Shown in pieces: positions 1 through 15,095 of a DNA stretch of 64,000 nt. Position 1 is the stretch's first letter, and the number at the start of each line of letters is the position of its first letter. Origin of the DNA: Sepiola atlantica (Eukaryota > Mollusca > Cephalopoda > Sepiida > Sepiolidae); assembly GCA_963556195.1 (NCBI GenBank), contig CAUVYP010001193.1, positions 620,001 through 684,000 of the forward strand. Direction: 5' to 3'. Below the pieces are notes generated by a model that ran no database searches, was not told the DNA's origin, and worked only from the letters and a program-made list of their open reading frames with translations. A program made the position numbers and the translations under genes.

Positions 1-3000
1 TTATTCACGAATATCGTTTACACAAACATCCACATTCAAAAGTCATAATTCCATGTTATAAAGCGTAAACCTGATGAAATCTAGTGAAAATCGACTCGCA
101 CAACGTGTTTTTCATTAGTTATTCACGGATATCGTTTACACAAACATCCACATTCGAAAGTCATAATTCCATGTTGTAAAGCGTAAACCTGATGAAATCA
201 AGTGAAAATCGACGCGCACAACGTGTTTTTCATTAGTTATTCACGAATATCGTTTACACAAACATCCACATTCGAAAGTCATAATTCCATGTTGTAAAGC
301 GTAAACCTGATGAAATCAAGTGAAAATCGTCTCGCACAACGTGTTTTTACTCAGTTATTCACGAATATCGATTAGACAAACATCCACATTCTAAATTCAT
401 AAATCCATGTTGTAAAGCGTAAACCTGATGAAATCTAGTGAAAATCGTCTCGCACAACGTGTTTTTCATTAGTTTTTCACGAATATCGATTACACGCACA
501 TCCACATTAGAAAGTCATAATTCCATGTTGTAAAGCGTAAACCGTATGAAATCAAGTGAAAATCGTCTCGCACAACGTGTTTTTACTCAGTTATTCACGA
601 ATATCGTTTACACAAACATCCACAGTCAAAAGTCATAATTCCATGTTATAAAGCGTAAACCTGATGAAATCTAGTGAAAATCGACTCGCACAACGTGTTT
701 TTCATTAGTTATTCACGTATATCGTTTACACAAACATCCACATTCAAAAGTCGTAATTACATGTTGTAAAGCGTAAACCTGATGAAATTTAGTGAAAATC
801 GACTCGCACAACGTGTTTTTCATTAGTTATTCACGGATATCCTTTACACAAACATCCACATTCGAAAGTCATAATTCCATGTTGTAAAGCGTAAACCTGA
901 TTAAATCTAGTGAAAATCGTCTCGCCATTCGTGTTTTTCATTAGTTTTTCACGAATATCGATTACACGCACATCCACATTAGAAAGTCATAATTCCATGT
1001 TGTAAAGCGTAAACCGTATGAAATCAAGTGAAAATCGTCTCGCACAACGTGTTTTTACTCAGTTATTCACGAATATCGTTTACACAAACATCCACATTCA
1101 AAAGTCATAATTCTATGTTATAAAGCGTAAATATGATGAAATCTAGTGAAAATCGACTCGCACAACGTGTTTTTCATTAGTTATTCACGTATATCGTTTA
1201 CACAAACATCCACATTCGAAAGTCATAATTCCATGTTGTAAAGCGTAAACCTGATGAAATCTAGTGAAAATCGACTCGCACAACGTGTTTTTCATTAGTT
1301 ATTCACGAATATCGTTTACACAAACATCCACATTCGAAAGTCATAATTCCATGTTGTAAAGCGTAAACCTGATGAAATCTAGTGAAAATCGTCTCGCACA
1401 ACGTGTTTTTTCACTCAGTTATACACGAATATCGTTTACACAAACATCCACATTCAAAAGTCATAATTCCATGTTATAAAGCGTAAACCTGATGAAATCT
1501 AGTGAAAATCGACTCACACAACGTGTTTTTCATTAGTTATTAACGGATATCGTTTACACAAACATCCACATTCGAAAGTCATAATTCCATGTTGTAAAGC
1601 GTAAACCTGATGAAATCAAGTGAAAATCGACGCGCACAACGTGTTTTTCATTAGTTATTCACGAATATCGTTTACACAAACATCCACATTCGAAAGTCAT
1701 AATTCCATGTTGTAAAGCGTAAACCTGATGAAATCAAGTGAAAATCGTCTCGCACAACGTGTTTTTACTCAGTTATTCACGAATATCGATTAGACAAACA
1801 TCCACATTCTAAATTCATAAATCCATGTTGTAAAGCGTAAACCTGATGAAATCTAGTGAAAATCGTCTCGCACAACGTGTTTTTCATTAGTTTTTCACGA
1901 ATATCGATTACACGCACATCCACATTAGAAAGTCATAATTCCATGTTGTAAAGCGTAAACCGTATGAAATCAAGTGAAAATCGTCTCGCACAACGTGTTT
2001 TTCATTAGTTATTCACGTATATCGTTTACACAAACATCCACATTCAAAAGTCGTAATTACATGTTGTAAAGCGTAAACCTGATGAAATCTAGTGAAAATC
2101 GACTCGCACAACGTGTTTTTCATTAGTTATTCACGGATATCCTTTACACAAACATCCACATTCGAAAGTCATAATTCCATGTTGTAAAGCGTAAACCTGA
2201 TGAAATCTAGTGAAATTGTCTCGCACAACGTGTTTTTCATTAGTTTTTCACGAATATTGATTACACGCACATCCACATTAGAAAGTCATAATTCTATGTT
2301 GTAAAGCGTAAACCTGATGAAATCAAGTGAAAATCGTCTCGCACAACGTGTTTTTACTCAGTTATTCACGAATATCGATTAGACAAACATCCACATTCTA
2401 AATTCATAATTCCATGTTGTAAAGCGTAAACCTGATGAAATCTAGTGAAAATCGACTCGCACAACGTGTTTTTCATTAGTTATTCACGAATATCGTTTAC
2501 ACAACCATCCACATTCGAAAGTCATAATTCCATGTTATAAAGCGTAAACCTGATGAAATCTAGTGAAAATCGACTCGCACAACGTGTTTTTCATTAGTTA
2601 TTCACGAATATCGTTTACACAACCATCCACATTCGAAAGTAATAATTCCATGTTGTAAAGCGTAAACCTGATGAAATCTAGTGAAAATTGACTCGCACAA
2701 CGTATTTTTCATTAGTTTTTCACGAATATTGATTACACAAACATCCACATTCGAAAGTCATAATTCTATGTTGTAAAGCGTAAACCTGATGAAATCTAGT
2801 GAACATCGACTCGCACAACGTGTTTTTCATTAGTTATTCACGAATATCGTTTACACAACCATCCACATTCGAAAGTCATAATTCCATGTTATAAAGCGTA
2901 AACCTGATGAAATCTAGTGAAAATCGACTCGCACAACGTGTTTTTCATTAGTTATTCACGAATATCGTTTACACAACCATCCACATTCGAAAGTCATAAT

Positions 3001-3370
3001 TCCATGTTGTAAAGCGTAAACCTGATGAAATCTAGTGAAAATTGACTCGCACAACGTGTTTTTCATTTGTTATTCACGAATATCGTTTACACAAACATCC
3101 ACATTCTAAATTCATAATTCCATGTTGTAAAGCGTAAACCTGATGAAATCAAGTGAAAATCGTCTCGCACAACGTGTTTTTACTCAGTGATTCACGAATA
3201 TCGATTAGACAAACATCTACAATCGAAAGTCATAATTCCATGTTGTAAAGCGTAAACCTGATCAAATCTAGTGAAAATCGACTCGCACAACGTGTTTTTC
3301 ATTAGTTATTCACGAATATCGATTAGACAAACATCCACATTCTAAAGTCATAATTCCATGTTGTAAAGCG

Positions 3371-3437
3371 TAAACCTAAATTCCATGTTGTAAAGCGTAA
3401 ACCTAAATTTTCACTAGATTTCAATCTAGTGAAAACG
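3371..3437 (+). repeat. Aberrant satellite monomer with micro-inversion, copy 1
   Basis: A stretch of the monomer (CCATGTTGTAAAGCGTAAAC) is duplicated. It is followed by an inverted TTTTCACTAGATT that faces a direct ATCTAGTGAAAA three bases later, forming a foldback. The monomer tail then resumes at CGTG. This unmistakable variant recurs three more times and serves as a marker for higher-order copies. Confidence 0.9.
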
Positions 3438-6400
3438 TGTTTTTCATTAGTTATTCACGAATATCGTTTACACAAACATCCACATTCGAAATTCATAATT
3501 CCATGTTGTAAAGCGTAAACCTGATGAAATCTAGTGAAAATCGTCTCGCACAACGTGTTTTTCATTAGTTATTCACGAATATCGTTTACACAAACATCCA
3601 CATTCGAAAGTCACAATTCCATGTTGTAAAGCGTAAACCTGATGAAATCAAGTGAAAATCGTCTCGCACAACGTGTTTTTACTCAGTGATTCACGAATAT
3701 CGATTAGACAAACATCTACAATCGAAAGTCATAATTTCGATGATGTAAAGCGTAAACCTGATGAAATCTAGTGAAAATTGACTCGCACAACGTGTTTTTC
3801 ATTAGTTATTCACGAATATCGTTTACACAAACATCCACATTCTAAATTGATTATTCCATGTTGTAAAGCGTAAACCTGATGAAATCTAGTGAAAATTGAC
3901 TCGCACAACGTGTTTTTCATTAGTTATTCACGAATATCGTTTACACAAACATCCACATTCGAAAGTCATAATTCCATCTTGTAAAGCGTAAACCTGATGA
4001 AATCTAGTGAAAATTGACTCGCACAACGTGTTTTTCATTAGTTATTCACGAATATCGTTTACACAAACATCCACATTCGAAAGTCATAATTCCATGTTGT
4101 AAAGCGTAAACCTGATGAAATCAAGTGAAAATCGTCTCGCACAACGTGTTTTTCATTAGTTATTCACGAATATCGATTAGACAAACATCCACATTCGAAA
4201 GTCATAATTCCATGTTGTAAAGCGTAAACCTGATTAAATCTAGTGAAAATTGACTTGCACAACGTGTTTTTCATTAGTTATTCACGAATATCGTTTACAC
4301 AAACATCCACATTCGAAATTCATAATTCCATGTTGTAAAGCGTAAACCTGATGAAATCTAGTGAAAATCGTCTCGCACAACGTGTTTTTCATTAGTTATT
4401 CACGAATATCGTTTACACAAACATCCACATTCGAAAGTCACAATTCCATGTTGTAAAGCGTAAACCTGATGAAATCAAGTGAAAATCGTCTCGCACAACG
4501 TGTTTTTACTCAGTGATTCACGAATATCGATTAGACAAACATCTACAATCGAAAGTCATAATTTCGATGATGTAAAGCGTAAACCTGATGAAATCTAGTG
4601 AAAATTGACTAGCACAACGTGTTTTTCATTAGTTATTCACGAATATCGTTTACACAAACATCCACATTCTAAATTCATAATTCCATGTTGTAAAGCGTAA
4701 ACCTAATGAAATCTAGTGAAAATCGACTCGCACAACGTGTTTTTCATTAGTTATTCACGAATATCGTTTACACAACCATCCACATTCGAAAGTCATAATT
4801 CCATCTTGTAAAGCGTAAACCTGATGAAATCTAGTGAAAATTGACTCGCACAACGTGTTTTTCATTAGTTATTCACGAATATCGTTTACACAAACATCCA
4901 CATTCGAAAGTCATAATTCCATGTTGTAAAGCGTAAACCTGATGAAATCAAGTGAAAATCGTCTCGCACAACGTGTTTTTCATTAGTTATTCACGAATAT
5001 CGATTAGACAAACATCCACATTCGAAAGTCATAATTCCATGTTGTAAAGCGTAAACCTGATGAAATCTAGTGAAAATCGTCTCGCACAACGTGTTTTTCA
5101 TTAGTTTTTCACGAATATCGATTACACGCACATCCACATTAGAAAGTCATAATTCCATGTTGTAAAGCGTAAACCGTATGAAATCAAGTGAAAATCGTCT
5201 CGCACAACGTGTTTTTACTCAGTTATTCACGAATATCGATTAGACAAACATCCACATTCGAAAGTCATAATTCCATGTTGTAAAGCGTAAACCTGTTAAC
5301 ATCTAGTGAAAATTGACTCGCACAACGTGTTTTTCATTAGTTATTCACGAATATCGTTTACACAAACATCCGCATTCTAAATTCATAATTCCATGTTGTA
5401 AAGCGTAAACCTGATGAAATCTAGTGAAAATCGTCTCGCACAACGTGTTTTTCATTAGTTATTCACGAATATCGTTTACACAAACATCCACATTCGAAAG
5501 TCATAATTCCATGTTGTAAAGCGTAAACCTGATGAAATCTAGTGAAAATTGTCTCGCACAACGTGTATTTACTCAGTTATTCACGAATATTGATTAAACA
5601 AACATCCACATTCTAAATTCGTAATTCCATGATGTAAAGCGTAAACCTGATGAAATCTAGTGAAAATCGTCTCGCACAACGTGTTTTTACTCAGTTATTC
5701 ACGAATATCGATTAGACAAACATCTACAATCGATATTCATAATTCCATGTTGTAAAGCGTAAACCTGATGAAATCAAGTGAAAATCGTATCGCACAACGT
5801 GTTTTCACTCAGTTATTCACGAATATCGATTAGACAAACCTCTATAATCGAAAGTCATAATTCCATGATGTAAAGCGTAAACCTGATGAAATCTAGTGAA
5901 AATTGACTCGCACAACGGGCTTTTCATTAGTTATTCACCAATATTGATTAAACAAACATCCATATTCTAAACTCGTAATTCCATGATGTAAAGCGTAAAC
6001 CTGATGAAATCTAGTGAAAATCGTCTCGCACAACGTGTTTTTCATTAGTTTTTCACGAATATTGATTACACAAACATCCACATTCGAAAGTCATAATTCT
6101 ATGTTGTAAAGCGTAAACCTGATGAAATCTAGTGAAAATCGACTCGCACAACGTGTTTTTCATTAGTTATTCACGAATATCGTTTACACAACCATCCACA
6201 TTCGAAAGTCATAATTCCATGTTATAAAGCGTAAACCTGATGAAATCTAGTGAAAATCGACTCGCACAACGTGTTTTTCATTAGTTATTCACGAATATCG
6301 TTTACACAACCATCCACATTCGAAAGTAATAATTCCATGTTGTAAAGCGTAAACCTGATGAAATCAAGTGAAAATCGTCTCGCACAACGTGTTTTTCATT

Positions 6401-8355
6401 AGTTATTCACGAATATCGATTAGACAAACATCCACATTCGAAAGTCATAATTCCATGTTGTAAAGCGTAAACCTGATGAAATCTAGTGAAAATCGTCTCG
6501 CACAACGTGTTTTTCATTAGTTTTTCACGAATATCGATTACACGCACATCCACATTAGAAAGTCATAATTCCATGTTGTAAAGCGTAAACCGTATGAAAT
6601 CAAGTGAAAATCGTCTCGCACAACGTGTTTTTACTCAGTTATTCACGAATATCGATTAGACAAACATCCACATTCGAAAGTCATAATTCCATGTTGTAAA
6701 GCGTAAACCTGTTAAAATCTAGTGAAAATTGACTCGCACAACGTGTTTTTCATTAGTTATTCACGAATATCGTTTACACAAACATCCGCATTCTAAATTC
6801 ATAATTCCATGTTGTAAAGCGTAAACCTGATGAAATCTAGTGAAAATCGTCTCGCACAACGTGTTTTTCATTAGTTATTCACGAATATCGTTTACACAAA
6901 CATCCACATTCGAAAGTCATAATTCCATGATGTAAAGCGTAAACCTGATGAAATCTAGTGAAAATTGACTCGCACAACGGGCTTTTCATTAGTTATTCAC
7001 CAATATTGATTAAACAAACATCCATATTCTAAACTCGTAATTCCATGATGTAAAGCGTAAACCTGATGAAATCTAGTGAAAATCGTCTCGCACAACGTGT
7101 TTTTCATTAGTTTTTCACGAATATTGATTACACAAACATCCACATTCGAAAGTCATAATTCTATGTTGTAAAGCGTAAACCTGATGAAATCTAGTGAAAA
7201 TCGACTCGCACAACGTGTTTTTCATTAGTTATTCACGAATATCGTTTACACAACCATCCACATTCGAAAGTCATAATTCCATGTTATAAAGCGTAAACCT
7301 GATGAAATCTAGTGAAAATCGACTCGCACAACGTGTTTTTCATTAGTTATTCACGAATATCGTTTACACAACCATCCACATTCGAAAGTAATAATTCCAT
7401 GTTGTAAAGCGTAAACCTGATGAAATCTAGTGAAAATTGACTCGCACAACGTATTTTTCATTAGTTTTTCACGAATATTGATTACACAAACATCCACATT
7501 CGAAAGTCATAATTCTATGTTGTAAAGCGTAAACCTGATGAAATCTAGTGAAAATCGACTCGCACAACGTGTTTTTCATTAGTTATTCACGAATATCGTT
7601 TACACAACCATCCACATTCGAAAGTCATAATTCCATGTTATAAAGCGTAAACCTGATGAAATCTAGTGAAAATCGACTCGCACAACGTGTTTTTCATTAG
7701 TTATTCACGAATATCGTTTACACAACCATCCACATTCGAAAGTCATAATTCCATGTTGTAAAGCGTAAACCTGATGAAATCTAGTGAAAATTGACTCGCA
7801 CAACGTGTTTTTCATTTGTTATTCACGAATATCGTTTACACAAACATCCACATTCTAAATTCATAATTCCATGTTGTAAAGCGTAAACCTGATGAAATCA
7901 AGTGAAAATCGTCTCGCACAACGTGTTTTTACTAAGTTATTCACGAATATCGTTTACACAACCATCCACATTCGAAAGTCATAATTCCATGTTGTAAAGC
8001 GTAAACCTGATGAAATCTATTGAATATTGACTCGCACAACGTGTTTTTCATTAGTTATTCACGAATATCGTTTACACAAACATCCACATTCGAAAGTCAT
8101 AATTCCATGTTGTAAAGCGTAAAACTGATGAAATCAAGTGAAAATCGTCTCGCACAACGTGTTTTTACTCAGTGATTCACGAATATCGATTAGACAAACA
8201 TCTACAATCGAAAGTCATAATTCCATGTTGTAAAGCGTAAACCTGATCAAATCTAGTGAAAATCGACTCGCACAACGTGTTTTTCATTAGTTATTCACGA
8301 ATATCGATTAGACAAACATCCACATTCTAAAGTCATAATTCCATGTTGTAAAGCG

Positions 8356-8422
8356 TAAACCTAAATTCCATGTTGTAAAGCGTAAACCTAAATTTTCACT
8401 AGATTTCAATCTAGTGAAAACG
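8356..8422 (+). repeat. Aberrant satellite monomer with micro-inversion, copy 2
   Basis: Same junction structure as the copy at 3,371, offset by 4,985 bp. The TTTCGATGATG variant at 3,735 and 8,720 shows the same offset, so a multi-kilobase segment was copied rather than the single monomer. Confidence 0.9.
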
Positions 8423-10099
8423 TGTTTTTCATTAGTTATTCACGAATATCGTTTACACAAACATCCACATTCGAAATTCATAATTCCATGTTGTAAAGCG
8501 TAAACCTGATGAAATCTAGTGAAAATCGTCTCGCACAACGTGTTTTTCATTAGTTATTCACGAATATCGTTTACACAAACATCCACATTCGAAAGTCACA
8601 ATTCCATGTTGTAAAGCGTAAACCTGATGAAATCAAGTGAAAATCGTCTCGCACAACGTGTTTTTACTCAGTGATTCACGAATATCGATTAGACAAACAT
8701 CTACAATCGAAAGTCATAATTTCGATGATGTAAAGCGTAAACCTGATGAAATCTAGTGAAAATTGACTCGCACAACGTGTTTTTCATTAGTTATTCACGA
8801 ATATCGTTTACACAAACATCCACATTCTAAATTGATTATTCCATGTTGTAAAGCGTAAACCTGATGAAATCTAGTGAAAATTGACTCGCACAACGTGTTT
8901 TTCATTAGTTATTCACGAATATCGTTTACACAAACATCCACATTAGAAAGTCATAATTCCATCTTGTAAAGCGTAAACCTGATGAAATCTAGTGAAAATT
9001 GACTCGCACAACGTGTTTTTCATTAGTTATTCACGAATATCGTTTACACAAACATCCACATTCGAAAGTCATAATTCCATGTTGTAAAGCGTAAACCTGA
9101 TGAAATCAAGTGAAAATCGTCTCGCACAACGTGTTTTTCATTAGTTATTCACGAATATCGATTAGACAAACATCCACATTCGAAAGTCATAATTCCATGT
9201 TGTAAAGCGTAAACCTGATTAAATCTAGTGAAAATTGACTTGCACAACGTGTTTTTCATTAGTTATTCACGAATATCGTTTACACAAACATCCACATTCG
9301 AAATTCATAATTCCATGTTGTAAAGCGTAAACCTGATGAAATCAAGTGAAAATCGTCTCGCACAACGTGTTTTTACTCAGTGATTCACGAATATCGATTA
9401 GACAAACATCTACAATCGAAAGTCATAATTTCGATGATGTAAAGCGTAAACCTGATGAAATCTAGTGAAAATTGACTCGCACAACGTGTTTTTCATTAGT
9501 TATTCACGAATATCGTTTACACAAACATCCACATTCTAAATTCATAATTCCATGTTGTAAAGCGTAAACCTGATGAAATCTAGTGAAAATCGACTCGCAC
9601 AACGTGTTTTTCATTAGTTATTCACGAATATCGTTTACACAACCATCCACATTCGAAAGTCATAATTCCATCTTGTAAAGCGTAAACCTGATGAAATCTA
9701 GTGAAAATTGACTCGCACAACGTGTTTTTCATTAGTTATTCACGAATATCGTTTACACAAACATCCACATTCGAAAGTCATAATTCCATGTTGTAAAGCG
9801 TAAACCTGATGAAATCAAGTGAAAATCGTCTCGCACAACGTGTTTTTCATTAGTTATTCACGAATATCGATTAGACAAACATCCACATTCGAAAGTCATA
9901 ATTCCATGTTGTAAAGCGTAAACCTGATGAAATCTAGTGAAAATCGTCTCGCACAACGTGTTTTTCATTAGTTTTTCACGAATATCGTTTACACAAACAT
10001 CCACATTAGAAAGTCATAATTCCATCTTGTAAAGCGTAAACCGTATGAAATCTAGTGAAAATTGACTCGCACAACGTGTTTTTCATTAGTTATTCACGA

Positions 10100-13000
10100 A
10101 TATCGTTTACACAAACATCCACATTCGAAAGTCATAATTCCATGTTGTAAAGCGTAAACCTGATGAAAGCTAGCGAAAATCGTCTCGCACAACGTGTTTT
10201 TCATTAGTTTTTCAGGAATATTGATTACACAAACATCCACATTCGAAAGTCATAATTCCATGTTGTAAAGCGTAAACCTGATGAAATCAAGTGAAAATCG
10301 TCTCGCACAACGTGTTTTTACTCAGTTATTCACGAATATCGATTAGACAAACATCCACATTCTAAATTCATAAATCCATGTTGTAAAGCGTAAACCTGAT
10401 GAAATCTAGTGAAAATCGTCTCGCACAACGTGTTTTTCATTAGTTTTTCACGAATATCGTTTACACAAACATCCACATTCGAAAGTCATAATTCCATGTT
10501 GTAAAGCGTAAACCTGATGAAATCTAGTGAAAATCGACTCGCACAACGTGTTTTTCATTAGTTATTCACGAATATCGTTTACACAAACATCCACATTCAA
10601 AAGTCATAATTCCATGTTATAAAGCGTAAACCTGATGAAATCTAGTGAAAATCGACTCGCACAACGTGTTTTTCATTAGTTATTCACGGATATCGTTTAC
10701 ACAAACATCCACATTCGAAAGTCATAATTCCATGTTGTAAAGCGTAAACCTGATGAAATCAAGTGAAAATCGACGCGCACAACGTGTTTTTCATTAGTTA
10801 TTCACGAATATCGTTTACACAAACATCCACATTCGAAAGTCATAATTCCATGTTGTAAAGCGTAAACCTGATGAAATCTAGTGAAAATCGTCTCGCACAA
10901 CGTGTTTTTTCACTCAGTTATACACGAATATCGTTTACACAAACATCCACATTCAAAAGTCATAATTCCATGTTATAAAGCGTAAACCTGATGAAATCTA
11001 GTGAAAATCGACTCACACAACGTGTTTTTCATTAGTTATTAACGGATATCGTTTACACAAACATCCACATTCGAAAGTCATAATTCCATGTTGTAAAGCG
11101 TAAACCTGATGAAATCAAGTGAAAATCGACGCGCACAACGTGTTTTTCATTAGTTATTCACGAATATCGTTTACACAAACATCCACATTCGAAAGTCATA
11201 ATTCCATGTTGTAAAGCGTAAACCTGATGAAATCAAGTGAAAATCGTCTCCCACAACGTGTTTTCACTCAGTTATTCACGAATATCGATTAGACAAACAT
11301 CCACATTCTAAATTCATAAATCCATGTTGTAAAGCGTAAACCTGATGAAATCTAGTGAAAATCGTCTCGCACAACGTGTTTTTCATTAGTTTTTCACGAA
11401 TATCGATTACACGCACATCCACATTAGAAAGTCATAATTCCATGTTGTAAAGCGTAAACCGTATGAAATCAAGTGAAAATCGTCTCGCACAACGTGTTTT
11501 TCATTAGTTATTCACGTATATCGTTTACACAAACATCCACATTCAAAAGTCGTAATTACATGTTGTAAAGCGTAAACCTGATGAAATCTAGTGAAAATCG
11601 ACTCGCACAACGTGTTTTTCATTAGTTATTCACGGATATCCTTTACACAAACATCCACATTCGAAAGTCATAATTCCATGTTGTAAAGCGTAAACCTGAT
11701 GAAATCTAGTGAAAATCGTCTCGCACAACGTGTTTTTCATTAGTTTTTCACGAATATTGATTACACGCACATCCACATTAGAAAGTCATAATTCTATGTT
11801 GTAAAGCGTAAACCTGATGAAATCAAGTGAAAATCGTCTCGCACAACGTGTTTTTACTCAGTTATTCACGAATATCGATTAGACAAACATCCACATTCTA
11901 AATTCATAATTCCATGTTGTAAAGCGTAAACCTGATGAAATCTAGTGAAAATCGACTCGCACAACGTGTTTTTCATTAGTTATTCACGAATATCGTTTAC
12001 ACAACCATCCACATTCGAAAGTAATAATTCCATGTTGTAAAGCGTAAACCTGATGAAATCTAGTGAAAATTGACTCGCACAACGTATTTTTCATTAGTTT
12101 TTAACGAATATTGATTACACAAACATCCACATTCGAAAGGCATAATTCTATGTTGTAAAGCGTAAACCTGATGAAATCTAGTGAAAATCGACTCGCACAA
12201 CGTGTTTTTCATTAGTTATTCACGAATATCGTTTACACAACCATCCACATTCGAAAGTCATAATTCCATGTTATAAAGCGTAAACCTGATGAAATCTAGT
12301 GAAAATCGACTCGCACAACGTGTTTTTCATTAGTTATTCACGAATATCGTTTACACAACCATCCACATTCGAAAGTCATAATTCCATCTTGTAAAGCGTA
12401 AACCTGATGAAATCTAGTGAAAATTGACTCGCACAACGTGTTTTTCATTAGTTATTCACGAATATCGTTTACACAAACATCCACATTCGAAAGTCATAAT
12501 TCCATGTTGTAAAGCGTAAACCTGATGAAATCAAGTGAAAATCGTCTCGCACAACGTGTTTTTCATTAGTTATTCACGAATATCGATTAGACAAACATCC
12601 ACATTCGAAAGTCATAATTCCATGTTGTAAAGCGTAAACCTGATGAAATCTAGTGAAAATCGTCTCGCACAACGTGTTTTTCATTAGTTTTTCACGAATA
12701 TCGATTACACGCACATCCACATTAGAAAGTCATAATTCCATGTTGTAAAGCGTAAACCGTATGAAATCAAGTGAAAATCGTCTCGCACAACGTGTTTTTA
12801 CTCAGTTATTCACGAATATCGTTTACACAAACATCCACATTCGAAAGTCATAATTCCATGTTGTAAAGCGTAAACCTGATGAAAGCTAGCGAAAATCGTC
12901 TCGCACAACGTGTTTTTCATTAGTTTTTCAGGAATATTGATTACACAAACATCCACATTCGAAAGTCATAATTCCATGTTGTAAAGCGTAAACCTGATGA

Positions 13001-15095
13001 AATCAAGTGAAAATCGTCTCGCACAACGTGTTTTTACTCAGTTATTCACGAATATCGATTAGACAAACATCCACATTCTAAATTCATAAATCCATGTTGT
13101 AAAGCGTAAACCTGATGAAATCTAGTGAAAATCGTCTCGCACAACGTGTTTTTCATTAGTTTTTCACGAATATCGTTTACACAAACATCCACATTCGAAA
13201 GTCATAATTCCATGTTGTAAAGCGTAAACCTGATGAAATCTAGTGAAAATCGACTCGCACAACGTGTTTTTCATTAGTTATTCACGAATATCGTTTACAC
13301 AAACATCCACATTCAAAAGTCATAATTCCATGTTATAAAGCGTAAACCTGATGAAATCTAGTGAAAATCGACTCGCACAACGTGTTTTTCATTAGTTATT
13401 CACGGATATCGTTTACACAAACATCCACATTCGAAAGTCATAATTCCATGTTGTAAAGCGTAAACCTGATGAAATCAAGTGAAAATCGACGCGCACAACG
13501 TGTTTTTCATTAGTTATTCACGAATATCGTTTACACAAACATCCACATTCGAAAGTCATAATTCCATGTTGTAAAGCGTAAACCTGATGAAATCTAGTGA
13601 AAATCGTCTCGCACAACGTGTTTTTTCACTCAGTTATACACGAATATCGTTTACACAAACATCCACATTCAAAAGTCATAATTCCATGTTATAAAGCGTA
13701 AACCTGATGAAATCTAGTGAAAATCGACTCACACAACGTGTTTTTCATTAGTTATTAACGGATATCGTTTACACAAACATCCACATTCGAAAGTCATAAT
13801 TCCATGTTGTAAAGCGTAAACCTGATGAAATCAAGTGAAAATCGACGCGCACAACGTGTTTTTCATTAGTTATTCACGAATATCGTTTACACAAACATCC
13901 ACATTCGAAAGTCATAATTCCATGTTGTAAAGCGTAAACCTGATGAAATCAAGTGAAAATCGTCTCGCACAACGTGTTTTCACTCAGTTATTCACGAATA
14001 TCGATTAGACAAACATCCACATTCTAAATTCATAAATCCATGTTGTAAAGCGTAAACCTGATGAAATCTAGTGAAAATCGTCTCGCACAACGTGTTTTTC
14101 ATTAGTTTTTCACGAATATCGATTACACGCACATCCACATTAGAAAGTCATAATTCCATGTTGTAAAGCGTAAACCGTATGAAATCAAGTGAAAATCGTC
14201 TCGCACAACGTGTTTTTCATTAGTTATTCACGTATATCGTTTACACAAACATCCACATTCAAAAGTCGTAATTACATGTTGTAAAGCGTAAACCTGATGA
14301 AATCTAGTGAAAATCGACTCGCACAACGTGTTTTTCATTAGTTATTCACGGATATCCTTTACACAAACATCCACATTCGAAAGTCATAATTCCATGTTGT
14401 AAAGCGTAAACCTGATGAAATCTAGTGAAAATCGTCTCGCACAACGTGTTTTTCATTAGTTTTTCACGAATATTGATTACACGCACATCCACATTAGAAA
14501 GTCATAATTCTATGTTGTAAAGCGTAAACCTGATGAAATCAAGTGAAAATCGTCTCGCACAACGTGTTTTTACTCAGTTATTCACGAATATCGATTAGAC
14601 AAACATCCACATTCTAAATTCATAATTCCATGTTGTAAAGCGTAAACCTGATGAAATCTAGTGAAAATCGACTCGCACAACGTGTTTTTCATTAGTTATT
14701 CACGAATATCGTTTACACAACCATCCACATTCGAAAGTAATAATTCCATGTTGTAAAGCGTAAACCTGATGAAATCTAGTGAAAATTGACTCGCACAACG
14801 TATTTTTCATTAGTTTTTAACGAATATTGATTACACAAACATCCACATTCGAAAGGCATAATTCTATGTTGTAAAGCGTAAACCTGATGAAATCTAGTGA
14901 AAATCGACTCGCACAACGTGTTTTTCATTAGTTATTCACGAATATCGTTTACACAACCATCCACATTCGAAAGTCATAATTCCATGTTATAAAGCGTAAA
15001 CCTGATGAAATCTAGTGAAAATCGACTCGCACAACGTGTTTTTCATTAGTTATTCACGAATATCGTTTACACAACCATCCACATTCGAAAGTCAT
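10100..15095 (+). repeat. Higher-order repeat pair, 2,716-bp offset (23 monomers)
   Basis: The rare variant GAAAGCTAGC occurs at 10,165 and 12,881. The extended-T variant TCACTCAGTTATACACG occurs at 10,910 and 13,626. Both pairs are 2,716 bp apart, and monomer order between them is the same in both copies. Near identity runs from about 10,100-12,380 to about 12,816-15,095. Outer limits are approximate. The TCACTCAGTTATACACG marker also occurs at 1,411 and 20,331. Confidence 0.85.
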
